From Chromobacterium vaccinii (GTDB taxonomy: Bacteria > Pseudomonadota > Gammaproteobacteria > Burkholderiales > Chromobacteriaceae), in the NCBI RefSeq assembly GCF_000971335.1, contig NZ_JZJL01000004.1:62001-126000 (forward strand): a stretch of 64,000 nucleotides of DNA, read 5' to 3'. The first letter of the stretch is position 1, and each line of letters opens with the position of its first letter. The position numbers were made by a program, and so were the translations under genes. The notes beneath the pieces were generated by a model. It had not been told where the DNA came from. It searched no databases and saw only the letters and a list, made by a program, of their open reading frames with translations. Below are positions 33,989 to 41,660 of the stretch, in pieces.

Positions 33989-35296
33989 TTACAGCTTCTT
34001 TACGAATACCTTGGAACGGCGCTGGTAATTGTAAAACTGCTGGCGGGCCAGCGGCAGCGAGCTCTTGTCGGCCTCGGCGAAGCCGCGTTCGACGAACCAG
34101 TGCGAGGTCTGGGTGGTCAGCACGAACAGCGACTGCAGGCCGCGGGTGCGCGCCTGGTATTCGACGTGCTTGAGCAGCGTTTCGCCGAAGCCGCCGTCGC
34201 GCTTCTCCTGCGATACGGCGAGGCAGGCCAGCTCGGCGGTCTCGGCCTCCGGGAACGGGTGCATCGCCACGCAGCCGTAGATCTTGCCGTCGTGCTCCAG
34301 CACCGAGTATTCGCCGATCTCCACTTCCAGCCGCTCGCGGCTGCGCCGCACCAGAATGCCTTGCTCCTCCAGCGGGCGGATCAGGCCCAGGATGTCGCCG
34401 ACGTCCTCGATGCTGGCGTTGCGCACCCGCACCAGCGGATCGCGGGCGATCATGGTGCCGTTGCCGCCGCGGGTGAAGTGCTCCAGCAGCAGCGCGCCGT
34501 CCTGATGGCGGCTGACCAAGTGGGCGCGGGGGATGCCGTCGCGGGTGGCGCGGATGCAGTAGGGCAGGTAGGTGGCCACGTCGTCGGGCAGGCTGCCCGA
34601 TTGCAGCATCTCTTCTGCCTGATGGGCGGTCAGCGAGCTGACCAGCTGGCCGTCGTGTTCGACGACGCCGCGGCCCTCGACCACGTAGATCAGCTTTTCC
34701 GCCTTCAGCGCGATGGCGGCGTGGGCGGCCAGCTCCTCCATGGTCAGATTGAAGCTTTCGCCGGTCAGCGAATAGCCTACCGGGGTCAGCAGCACCAGCT
34801 CGCCGGCGTCCAGGCGCAGGCGGATGGCGGCGGCGTCTACTCGTCGCACCTGGCCGGTGTATTGCATGTCCATGCCGTCCAGCACGCCCAGCGGCTGCGC
34901 GGTGACGAAATTGCCGCCGGCTACCCGCAAGTGGGCGCCATGCATCGGCGAGTGGGGCATGCCCATCGACAGCCGCGCCTCCACGTCGTGGCGGGTGGCG
35001 CCGGCCGCCTGCTTGACGATGTCCATGGTGGCGGCGTCGGTGACGCGTCGGCCCAGGTGGAACTGGGGGGCGATGCTTTGGCGCTGCAGCAGGGTTTCGA
35101 TCTGCGGCCGAATGCCGTGCACCAGCACGATGCGCACGCCCAGGCTGACCAGCAGGTTGATGTCCTGCGCCATGCTGGAGAAGTCGCCGTCGAGCAGGCT
35201 TTCGCCGCCCATGGCCAGCACGAAGGTCTTGCCGCGGTAGGCGTTGATGTAGGGCGCGGCTTCGCGGAAAGTGTGGACGAACTCGCGGGTCAGCAT
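33989..35296 (-). CDS. argA: N-acetylglutamate synthase (amino-acid N-acetyltransferase)
   Basis: This is the first enzyme of arginine synthesis. The 435 residues contain an amino-acid-kinase-like regulatory domain (about 1-285; FVLAMGGESLLDG, LVSLGVRIVLVHGIRPQ) and a C-terminal GNAT domain. The GNAT domain (about 300-435) contains EKRDGGFGETLLKHVEYQAR and SLFVLTTQTSHWFVERGF. This fusion architecture is that of classical ArgA, which is inhibited by arginine. The start at 35296 (MLTREFVHTFREAAPYI) fits the family. Confidence 0.95.
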   Translation of the reverse strand: MLTREFVHTFREAAPYINAYRGKTFVLAMGGESLLDGDFSSMAQDINLLVSLGVRIVLVHGIRPQIETLLQRQSIAPQFHLGRRVTDAATMDIVKQAAGATRHDVEARLSMGMPHSPMHGAHLRVAGGNFVTAQPLGVLDGMDMQYTGQVRRVDAAAIRLRLDAGELVLLTPVGYSLTGESFNLTMEELAAHAAIALKAEKLIYVVEGRGVVEHDGQLVSSLTAHQAEEMLQSGSLPDDVATYLPYCIRATRDGIPRAHLVSRHQDGALLLEHFTRGGNGTMIARDPLVRVRNASIEDVGDILGLIRPLEEQGILVRRSRERLEVEIGEYSVLEHDGKIYGCVAMHPFPEAETAELACLAVSQEKRDGGFGETLLKHVEYQARTRGLQSLFVLTTQTSHWFVERGFAEADKSSLPLARQQFYNYQRRSKVFVKKL

Positions 35297-35390
35297 GCGG
35301 CGGGCTCCGGCCGGTGGAAGGGATGGATAACCATCAAGAATATCAGGATTGCCGCGGCATTGTGTTTCGGAAAGTAAGCGCGGCGGCATG

Positions 35391-35420
35391 AAAAATGCCG
35401 CCCGGCGGGACCGGGCGGCA
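35391..35420 (-). terminator. Terminator after ctpA
   Basis: On the minus strand TGCCGCCCGG, 5-base loop, CCGGGCGGCA, then TTTTT. It closes the gpmI-envC-ctpA unit. Confidence 0.85.
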
Positions 35421-35440
35421 CGATGTCGGGAACCGGAGGC

Positions 35441-36871
35441 TCAGTTCTCGTTTTTCTGCAGGATCTGTTGCACCTTGAGCACATTCAGCGCCTGCGACAG
35501 CTGGTAGTCGTTCTTCGGATTCGGCATCCGCTGCCCGCCCTGCGCGTCCGGCGCGGCCGGCTCCTTGTCCTTGCCCTCCGGCGCGGGGGCCGGCGGCGGC
35601 ACCGGCTTGGCAGCGGGCTTGGCCGTCTTGGCCGGCTTGTCGTCGCCGTTGGGGTTGGCCAGGTGGTTTTCCAGATCCGCCTCGCGCACGCGCATCGCCT
35701 GGTCGGCCGCGGTCAGCGTCGCGTCTTCGGCCACCACGTCCGGCGTGATGCCCTTGGCCTGGATCGAGCGGCCGCTAGGCGTGAAGTAGCGGGCGGTGGT
35801 CAGCTTGATGCCGCCCTGGCTGCCCAGCGGCAGGATGGACTGCACCGAGCCCTTGCCGAAAGTCTGCGTGCCCACCAGCACCGCGCGCTTGTGGTCCTGC
35901 AGCGCGCCGGCGACGATTTCCGACGCCGAGGCCGAGCCGCCGTTGACCAGCACGGCCAGCGGCACGCTGCGCACCGCCACCGGCAGCTTCGCCAGCGGGT
36001 CGCTGCCGTTCTGGCGGGCGTAGTTCTGCAGCGTGGCGGTCAGGCGCATCTTGGCGTCCGGCGTGCGGCCCTCGGTGTAGACCACCAGCTTGTCCTTGGG
36101 CAGGAAGGCGGCGGCGACGCCGACGGCGCCGTTCAGCAGGCCGCCCGGGTCGTCGCGCAGGTCCAGCACCAGGCCCTTCAGCGGCTGCTTGTTCTCCTGG
36201 TACAGCTTTTGCAGGCCGGCGGCCAGATCTTCCGCGGTATGCTCCTGGAACTGGGCGATGCGCACGTAGCCGTAGCCAGATTCCAGCATCTTGTACTTGA
36301 CGCTCTTGGTTTTTATCACCGCGCGCGCCAGCGTGAACACCAGCGGCTTGGCTTCGTTCTTGCGGGCGATGGTCAGCGTGACCTTGCTGCCCGGCTTGCC
36401 GCGCATCTTTTTCACGGCGTCGTTCAGCGACAGGCCGCGCACCGGCGTGTCGTCGATCTTGATGATCAGGTCGCCGCTCTTGATGCCGGCCTTCTGCGCC
36501 GGCGTGTCCTCGATCGGGGACACCACCTTGACCAGGCCGTCCTCGGCGCCGATCTCGATGCCCAGGCCGCCGAATTCGCCCTGCGTGCCTTCGCGCAGCT
36601 CCTTGAATTCCTCGGCGTCCATGTAGTCGGAATGCGGATCCAGGCCGGTCAGCATGCCCTTGATGGCTTCGTCGATCAGTTTCTTGTCCGTCACCGGCTC
36701 GACGTAGCTTTGCTTGATCACGCTGAACACCTCGGCGAAGGTGCGCAGTTCGTTCAGCGGCAGCGGCGAGGCTTCCTTGTCGGCCAGGGCCTGCATGCTG
36801 AGGGTCAGTACGCCACCGGCCATGGCGCCTGCCACCAACCATGCGATTTTCTTCATTTTTTGGCTGCTCAT
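35441..36871 (-). CDS. ctpA: Carboxy-terminal processing peptidase (S41)
   Basis: This is a periplasmic, membrane-anchored serine protease of 476 residues. It has an N-terminal signal/anchor (KIAWLVAGAMAGGVLTLSMQALA), a PDZ domain (about 80-165; GLGIEIGAEDGLVKVVSPIEDTP), and the S41 core. The nucleophile Ser lies in NGGSASASEIVAGAL, with the Lys in FGKGSVQS. The C-terminal 90 residues are Lys/Pro/Ala-rich. It probably trims envelope proteins or hydrolases. The start at 36871 has GGAG 12 bases upstream; ATG 36856 is an alternative. It follows envC, a widespread pairing. Confidence 0.93.
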   Translation of the reverse strand: MSSQKMKKIAWLVAGAMAGGVLTLSMQALADKEASPLPLNELRTFAEVFSVIKQSYVEPVTDKKLIDEAIKGMLTGLDPHSDYMDAEEFKELREGTQGEFGGLGIEIGAEDGLVKVVSPIEDTPAQKAGIKSGDLIIKIDDTPVRGLSLNDAVKKMRGKPGSKVTLTIARKNEAKPLVFTLARAVIKTKSVKYKMLESGYGYVRIAQFQEHTAEDLAAGLQKLYQENKQPLKGLVLDLRDDPGGLLNGAVGVAAAFLPKDKLVVYTEGRTPDAKMRLTATLQNYARQNGSDPLAKLPVAVRSVPLAVLVNGGSASASEIVAGALQDHKRAVLVGTQTFGKGSVQSILPLGSQGGIKLTTARYFTPSGRSIQAKGITPDVVAEDATLTAADQAMRVREADLENHLANPNGDDKPAKTAKPAAKPVPPPAPAPEGKDKEPAAPDAQGGQRMPNPKNDYQLSQALNVLKVQQILQKNEN

Positions 36872-36899
36872 GCTTTGCTGATTCTCCGTGTCCGGCACC

Positions 36900-38240
36900 T
36901 TAGCGTGTCCAGGCTTGCGGGTTGAGGGTGCGGCCCAGGTGCCGGATTTCAAAGTACAATCCGGATTCCCCGTTGTCCAGCGATCCAGTGTTGCCGAGTG
37001 TTTCCCCGGCCTTGACGCTGCCGCCGGACGATTTGGCGATGGCGGACAGATTGGTGTACACCGTCATGTAATTGCCGCCATGGTCTATGATCACCGCCTT
37101 GCCGAATCCGCGCAACTCATCGGCATAGACGACGGTGCCGTCGGCCACGCTGCGCACCGGCTGGCCGGCGGCGGCGCGGATGAACACGCCCTTCCAGGTG
37201 GTGCCCTCCTTGCGCGGTTTGCCGTAGGCGCCGCCGATCTGGCCGGCCACCGGCATCTTCATCTTGCCCTGCAGGCTGGCGAAGGCGCGGCCGGAGGCGC
37301 TGTCGTCGGCGACCTCGTCCACCTTCTGGGCCGGCTCTTCCTTGACGATCACCGGCTTCTTCGCTTCTTCCGGCACCGGCTTGCCTTGTTTCTTGGCTTG
37401 CTCGGCCAGCTTGCGGCGGCGCTCGTTTTCCTTGCGCGCGGCTTCGCGAGCGGCGGCCAGCTTGGCTTTGCGCGCCTCGGCGGCTTTGCGCGCGGCTTCC
37501 GCCTTGCGGCGCTGGATTTCGCGGTTGATCTGGGCGATCACGTTGGCCAGGTGCTTCTCATCCTCTTGCAGCTGGGTCAGCTTGCTCTGGCCCTGCTTGA
37601 TCTCGCCGGCCACCTTGTTCAGCTGCTGCACCTGCTGGGTCTTGTCCTTTTCCAGATCGCTCTTTTCCTGCGACTTGCGATCGGACAGATTGTTCAGCCG
37701 CGCGAGCTCCTGTTCCAGCTGCGCGGACAGCGTTTCCAGCTGCTTTTGCTGGGCGAGCAGTTGCTGGACCAGTTGCTGTTCGGCGCGGGCGATGTGCTGG
37801 TAGTAGGCGAGGTCGCGGGCGCTCTGGTTCGGGTCGTCGGCGTTCAGCATCAGCTTCATCGCGTCATGCCGGCCGTTCTTGTACTGGCGCACCAGCATCT
37901 GGCCGACGCGCTGGCGGGTGCCGGCCAGCTTGGCGCGGGTTTGCTCGATCTTGCCGCGCAGCTCGGCCAGTTGCTGTTCCGACCGGCTCTGGCGCTGTTC
38001 CAGCGTGGCCAGCGCCTGCTTGGTCTGGGTGATCGCCTGCTCAGATTCCTGGATCGCGGACTGCGCCTCTTTCTGGACCGTCTGTTTCTGCGCCAGGTTC
38101 TTCCTCAGGCTGTCGATTTCTTTGCGCACGTTTTTCAGGTCCTGCTGGTGCGGCGTGGTGGACAGGCTGGTGGAGGAGGCGTTGGTGTTGGCCGCTTGGG
38201 CGGCGCCGGCCAGCAAGGCCAGCAGCAGGTAAGGTTTCAT
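36900..38240 (-). CDS. envC: Murein hydrolase activator EnvC
   Basis: This periplasmic activator of septal amidases has 446 residues. The signal peptide (MKPYLLLALLAGAAQA) is followed by a long coiled-coil region (about 30-260) and a C-terminal LytM domain. In the LytM domain the zinc ligands are missing: GVFIRAA in place of the His-x-Gly-x-Asp motif, TNLS for YxHLS, and LYFEIRH for HFEIR. It is therefore a non-catalytic regulator, as known for EnvC. It lies between gpmI and ctpA, the usual order. Confidence 0.94.
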   Translation of the reverse strand: MKPYLLLALLAGAAQAANTNASSTSLSTTPHQQDLKNVRKEIDSLRKNLAQKQTVQKEAQSAIQESEQAITQTKQALATLEQRQSRSEQQLAELRGKIEQTRAKLAGTRQRVGQMLVRQYKNGRHDAMKLMLNADDPNQSARDLAYYQHIARAEQQLVQQLLAQQKQLETLSAQLEQELARLNNLSDRKSQEKSDLEKDKTQQVQQLNKVAGEIKQGQSKLTQLQEDEKHLANVIAQINREIQRRKAEAARKAAEARKAKLAAAREAARKENERRRKLAEQAKKQGKPVPEEAKKPVIVKEEPAQKVDEVADDSASGRAFASLQGKMKMPVAGQIGGAYGKPRKEGTTWKGVFIRAAAGQPVRSVADGTVVYADELRGFGKAVIIDHGGNYMTVYTNLSAIAKSSGGSVKAGETLGNTGSLDNGESGLYFEIRHLGRTLNPQAWTR

Positions 38241-38270
38241 GCCCTGGATGTTCTTTCGCTTGAGGCAATA

Positions 38271-38300
38271 GCGGCGGCCATGCCGGAGCATGGCCGCCGC
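38271..38300 (-). other. Strong hairpin between gpmI and envC
   Basis: A 13-bp perfect stem GCGGCGGCCATGC / GCATGGCCGCCGC with a 4-base loop. There is no U tract on the minus strand. It may attenuate read-through or process the message between gpmI and envC. Confidence 0.5.
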
Positions 38301-38312
38301 TCCGTGAGGCGA

Positions 38313-39836
38313 TTATTGGAAGTCGATCAGCGATTGACCGGTCATCTCCGCCGGTTGTTCCAGTCCCATCATTTTCAGCAGCGACGGCGAGATGTCGCGC
38401 AGCGAGCCGCCGGCGCGAATCTTGGCCGGGCGGCCGATATACAGGAAGGGCACCTGGTTGGTGGTGTGCTGGGTGTGCGGCTGGTGGTGCTCGCCGTCGT
38501 ACATCTGCTCGCAGTTGCCGTGGTCGGCGGTGATCAGCACCTCGCCGCCGGCGGCCAGCATCGCTTCCACGCAGCGTTCGATGCAGCCGTCCAATGCCTC
38601 CACCGCCTTGACCGCGGCGTCGAACACGCCGCTGTGGCCGACCATGTCGCCGTTGGCGTAGTTGCAGAAAATGGCCTGGTATTGGCCGGACTGGATCGCC
38701 GCGACGATTTTGTCGGTGACTTCGCCGGCGCTCATTTCCGGCTGCAGATCATAGGTGGCCACCTTGGGCGACGGCACCAGGATGCGATCCTCGCCCGGGT
38801 AGACCTGCTCCTCGCCGCCGTTGAAGAAATAGGTGACGTGCGGGTATTTCTCGGTTTCGGCGATCCGAAGCTGCTTCAGGCCCTGCGACGACAGGTATTC
38901 GCCCATGCCGTTGTGGATCTTTTGCGGCGCGTAGGCGGTGGGCAGCGCGGAATAAGCTTCGCCGTAGCTGGTGAGGGTGGCGTAGCAGCCGAACTTGGGC
39001 TGGCGGGCCTTGAAGCCGTCGAAGGCCGGGTCGGTCAGCGCGGTGGTCAGCTGGCGGGCGCGGTCGGCGCGGAAATTCATGAAGATCAGCGCGTCGCCGT
39101 CCCGCATCTTCACCGGCGCGCCGATGCCGGTGGCCTTGACGAACTCGTCGTTCTCGTCGCGGGCGTAGGCGGCTTGCAGCGCTTCCAGCCCGGTTGCGGC
39201 GTGGAACAGGCCTTCGCCCTCCACCAGCAGGCGATAGGCGGGCTCGACGCGTTCCCAGCGCTTGTCGCGGTCCATCGCCCAGTACCGGCCGGTCACGGAG
39301 ACCAGGCGCGCGTTCGGGCACTCGGCCAGCACGGCGTCCAGCCGTTCCAGATAGGTTTTCGCGCTGCGCGGCGGCGTGTCGCGGCCGTCCAGGAAGGCGT
39401 GGACGTAAATCTTGGGCACGCCTGCGGCCTGGGCGGCGCGGATCAGCGCGTGGATGTGGTTCTCGTGGCTGTGAACGCCGCCATCGGACAGCAGGCCCAG
39501 GATATGCAGGGCCGAGCCTTGAGCTTTGCTCATGGCTTGCTGCAGCGTGTCATTGTCGGCGAAGCGGCCGTCCTCGATGTCGCAGTCGATGCGGCTGATG
39601 TCCTGCTGGACGATGCGGCCGGCGCCGATGTTCAGGTGGCCGACCTCGGAGTTGCCGAACTGGCCGGAGGGCAGGCCGACGAAGTTTTCCGAGGCGTTGA
39701 TCGTTCCGTACGCGTACTGTTCGCGCAGGCGGTTCCATGCCGGCATTCTGGCGTGCAGGATGGCATTGTCATCGCCTTCCGTGCGGTGGCCGAAACCGTC
39801 GAGGATCAATAACAACACTGGCTTGATGGATTTCAT
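38313..39836 (-). CDS. gpmI: 2,3-bisphosphoglycerate-independent phosphoglycerate mutase
   Basis: This manganese enzyme interconverts 3- and 2-phosphoglycerate in glycolysis. It has 507 residues. Asp13 (LLLILDGFG) and Ser63 in GNSEVGHLNIGAGR form the alkaline-phosphatase-like site, Ser63 being the phosphorylated residue. The metal-binding GDMVGHSG and TADHGNCEQM segments are at the C-terminal end. It heads the gpmI-envC-ctpA group and is divergent from the ArsR gene. Confidence 0.96.
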   Translation of the reverse strand: MKSIKPVLLLILDGFGHRTEGDDNAILHARMPAWNRLREQYAYGTINASENFVGLPSGQFGNSEVGHLNIGAGRIVQQDISRIDCDIEDGRFADNDTLQQAMSKAQGSALHILGLLSDGGVHSHENHIHALIRAAQAAGVPKIYVHAFLDGRDTPPRSAKTYLERLDAVLAECPNARLVSVTGRYWAMDRDKRWERVEPAYRLLVEGEGLFHAATGLEALQAAYARDENDEFVKATGIGAPVKMRDGDALIFMNFRADRARQLTTALTDPAFDGFKARQPKFGCYATLTSYGEAYSALPTAYAPQKIHNGMGEYLSSQGLKQLRIAETEKYPHVTYFFNGGEEQVYPGEDRILVPSPKVATYDLQPEMSAGEVTDKIVAAIQSGQYQAIFCNYANGDMVGHSGVFDAAVKAVEALDGCIERCVEAMLAAGGEVLITADHGNCEQMYDGEHHQPHTQHTTNQVPFLYIGRPAKIRAGGSLRDISPSLLKMMGLEQPAEMTGQSLIDFQ

Positions 39837-39865
39837 GGCATTCGCATTCAGAATATTAGAAAACC

Positions 39866-39894
39866 TTGATAGTATCTGGTTTTGTGGATACTAT
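39866..39894 (+). promoter_or_regulatory. Promoter and palindromic operator of the ArsR gene
   Basis: TTGATA (39866-39871), 17 bases, TACTAT (39889-39894). The perfect inverted repeat ATAGTATC (39869-39876) / GATACTAT (39887-39894), 10 bases apart, exactly covers both promoter elements, as expected for an autorepressing ArsR-type protein. The same site could affect gpmI on the other strand. Confidence 0.65.
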
Positions 39895-39944
39895 TGTACC
39901 GCAGTCAAATCAAAAAAATGTCAGGCTACATTAGGAGAAAAGCT

Positions 39945-40241
39945 TTGCTGTTCAACGACGACCAGATCGAACAGACATCGCGGGCGATGAAGGCCATGTC
40001 GCATCCGCTGCGTCTGAAGATCATATCGGTGCTGGAAGACAGGGAGGTGAGCGTGCAAGACATCGTCGAGCAAGTTGGCACTTCCCAGAGCAATATTTCC
40101 CAGCACTTGGCCATTATGCGGGACAAGGGCGTTTTGCGCACGCGCAAGGACGCCAACCGGGTCTACTACCGGGTGGGCGACATCCGCACGCTGGACGTGC
40201 TCAGGATGATGCGCGAAGTGTTCTGTGGTTTCGGGGAGTAA
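39945..40241 (+). CDS. ArsR-family winged-helix regulator
   Basis: The 98-residue protein is a compact ArsR/SmtB-type DNA-binding protein. It has the helix MSHPLRLKIISVL, the helix-turn-helix VSVQDIVEQVGTSQSNISQHLAIMRDKGVL, and the wing RKDANRVYYRV. A single cysteine (Cys94) lies near the C-terminus; the CxC metal site of ArsR is absent, so the signal is unclear. The start is TTG at 39945, with AGGAG (39933-39937) 7 bases upstream. An ATG at 39918 would place that ribosome site inside the gene. Confidence 0.85.
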   Translation: MLFNDDQIEQTSRAMKAMSHPLRLKIISVLEDREVSVQDIVEQVGTSQSNISQHLAIMRDKGVLRTRKDANRVYYRVGDIRTLDVLRMMREVFCGFGE

Positions 40242-40250
40242 ACGCTTCCC

Positions 40251-40301
40251 GGGGCCCATGTAGAAAAAGCCGCTCTGCGCGGCTTTTTCTACATGGGCCC
40301 C
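40251..40301. terminator. Very long bidirectional terminator
   Basis: A 23-bp perfect inverted repeat (40251-40273 and 40279-40301) has a 5-base loop. The inner part AGAAAAAGCCGC / GCGGCTTTTTCT supplies A and T tracts for both strands, and the outer part GGGGCCCATG / CATGGGCCCC extends it. It separates the ArsR gene (+) from the hotdog gene (-). Confidence 0.85.
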
Positions 40302-40307
40302 ACCTGT

Positions 40308-40772
40308 TTAGCGGCGATCCGGCTTTCTGCGCACGTACAACGTCTTGTGCACCAAGGCCACCAGTTCGTCGTCGGCGTCGCGGATCTCCACCGTCATCTC
40401 CGGCAGATGCTTTTCGCCGTCGGCGGTGCGCTCGCGGATGTCGGCCAGTTGTTGGTCGGAGAGGTCGAACAGCGCGCGCACGGTGCCGCGGCCGGGTTTC
40501 AGGTAGTCGATGCTGCCGGTCTTGTCCCATACGTAGTAGTCGCCGCCCAGCTGGCGCAGCAGCATCAGCATGTAGAACGGGTCCGTCATCGCGTACAGGC
40601 TGCCGCCGAAATGGGTGCCGACGTAGTTGCGGTTGCCCAGGCCCAGCTTGAGCCTGACCTCGGCCTGGCGGAAGTCGGGAGACAGTTTGTGCACGCGGAT
40701 GCCGGCGCCGAGGAAGGGCGGCCACAGATTGAACAACAGCTTGATCAGCCAGATGGGCAGGTTCATATTCAT
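40308..40772 (-). CDS. DUF4442 hotdog-fold protein (putative thioesterase)
   Basis: The 154-residue protein has the hotdog-fold pattern of the DUF4442/YiiD-C group: FLGAGIRVHKLSPDFRQAEVRL, the central helix NRNYVGTHFGGSLYAMTDPFYMLMLLRQLG, then strands to VRRKPD. Proteins of this group are thought to act on acyl-CoA or acyl-carrier esters; activity is not established. No ribosome site is evident before the ATG at 40772, and a PsrA-like palindrome lies immediately upstream. Confidence 0.8.
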   Translation of the reverse strand: MNMNLPIWLIKLLFNLWPPFLGAGIRVHKLSPDFRQAEVRLKLGLGNRNYVGTHFGGSLYAMTDPFYMLMLLRQLGGDYYVWDKTGSIDYLKPGRGTVRALFDLSDQQLADIRERTADGEKHLPEMTVEIRDADDELVALVHKTLYVRRKPDRR

Positions 40773-40773
40773 T

Positions 40774-40787
40774 CAAACGATTGTTTG
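40774..40787 (-). promoter_or_regulatory. PsrA-like palindrome upstream of the hotdog gene
   Basis: CAAAC-GATT-GTTTG, a perfect palindrome that fits the PsrA consensus (G/C)AAAC-N2-4-GTTT(G/C). It starts 2 bases before the ATG at 40772. PsrA-type TetR regulators respond to long-chain fatty acids, which would suit an acyl-ester enzyme. Confidence 0.4.
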
Positions 40788-40861
40788 GACGATTCATCGT
40801 CGACAATGCTTTGAGCGATGTCAATGCCATCGCGGGGAAAACCGTCCATGCGCTTGTCGAT

Positions 40862-40897
40862 TTATCCACAGCAATCGCGGAATAACCTTGTGGATAA
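40862..40897. promoter_or_regulatory. Pair of consensus DnaA boxes, inverted
   Basis: TTATCCACA at 40862-40870 (+) and its exact complement TGTGGATAA at 40889-40897 (minus-strand box), 18 bases apart. Both match the strongest DnaA box. There is no dnaA, dnaN or AT-rich unwinding region nearby, so oriC is unlikely. They may titrate DnaA or regulate the exbB operon. Confidence 0.7.
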
Positions 40898-40966
40898 GTT
40901 GCGCGGCAAGCCGGTGGCAACGGCATTTGACAGTGCTTGCCCAAAAAAGTGGCAAGAGGCGTGAAA

Positions 40967-41009
40967 TTTATTCCCGCATGGTTGCCTGAACCCGGCTGTA
41001 GGGAATAAA
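40967..41009 (+). repeat. Inverted repeat upstream of exbB
   Basis: TTTATTCCC (40967-40975) and GGGAATAAA (41001-41009) form a perfect 9-bp inverted repeat with 25 bases between, ending 34 bases before the exbB start. A TTGACA at 40927-40932 could be a -35, but no good -10 is seen 17 bases after it. Confidence 0.45.
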
Positions 41010-41043
41010 GTCTGGCGTTTGTATCGATGACGGAGAATGCTTC

Positions 41044-41658
41044 GTGTGGGCTATCGTTGAAGCGGCCGGCTGGCCGATCTGGACTATCATCGCCGCGTCG
41101 GTGGTGTCGCTGGCCATCATTCTGGAACGCCTGTACACGTTGCGGCGCGGCGCGGTGGTGCCGCAGGGGCTGCTGGCGCAGACCTTGCAGGAATACCGGC
41201 GCATAGGCGACAAGGATGAGCTGCTGCAGCGCCTGCAGGGCCATTCGCCGCTGGGCCGCCTGTTCGCCGCCGGCTTGCGCAATGTGCACGGCAGCCGCGA
41301 GGTGATGAAGGAAGCGATCGAGGACGAGGGCCGCCAGGTCGCCCATCTGCTGGAGCGTCTGCTGACCACGCTGGGCACCATCGCCGCGATGGCGCCGCTG
41401 CTGGGCCTGCTGGGCACGGTGATCGGCATGATCGAGATTTTCGGTTCCCAGAACGCCAGCGGCGCCAATCCGCAGCAGCTGGCGCACGGTATTTCCGTCG
41501 CGCTGTACAACACCGCCTTCGGCCTGATCGTCGCGATTCCCAGCATGATGTTCTACCGCTACTTCCGCTCCAAGGTGGACGGCCTGCTGGTGGAAATGGA
41601 GGCGCAGGCGATCAAGCTGGTGGAAGTGGCGCACGGCGAGCGCAAGAACGGGGGCTGA
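41044..41658 (+). CDS. exbB: ExbB/TolQ/MotA-family proton channel subunit
   Basis: The 204-residue inner-membrane protein has three membrane helices. One is at the N-terminus; two in the C-terminal half include ERLLTTLGTIAAMAPLLGLLGTVIGMI and the final YNTAFGLIVAIPSMMFYRYF. With ExbD it uses the proton motive force to energise TonB-type or related systems. The start is GTG at 41044, with GGAG 8 bases upstream. It is followed by exbD after 2 bases. There is no tonB here, so the partner is not defined; in some betaproteobacteria this pair sits at lpxK as here. Confidence 0.88.
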   Translation: MWAIVEAAGWPIWTIIAASVVSLAIILERLYTLRRGAVVPQGLLAQTLQEYRRIGDKDELLQRLQGHSPLGRLFAAGLRNVHGSREVMKEAIEDEGRQVAHLLERLLTTLGTIAAMAPLLGLLGTVIGMIEIFGSQNASGANPQQLAHGISVALYNTAFGLIVAIPSMMFYRYFRSKVDGLLVEMEAQAIKLVEVAHGERKNGG

Positions 41659-41660
41659 AC

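Noticed and set aside
36888-39812. Open frame of 974 codons on the plus strand across envC and gpmI
   Set aside because: The opposite strand encodes clear EnvC and GpmI. The frame shows only low-complexity repeats caused by complementing Lys/Glu/Ala-rich coiled-coil codons.
40862-40897. Replication origin
   Set aside because: Two DnaA boxes alone are not enough. There is no dnaA or dnaN, no clear AT-rich unwinding region, and neither neighbouring operon is typical of oriC.
40950-40966. Sigma-54 promoter before exbB
   Set aside because: TGGCAAGAGGCGTGAA has the GG but not the TTGC of a -12 element; the match is too poor.
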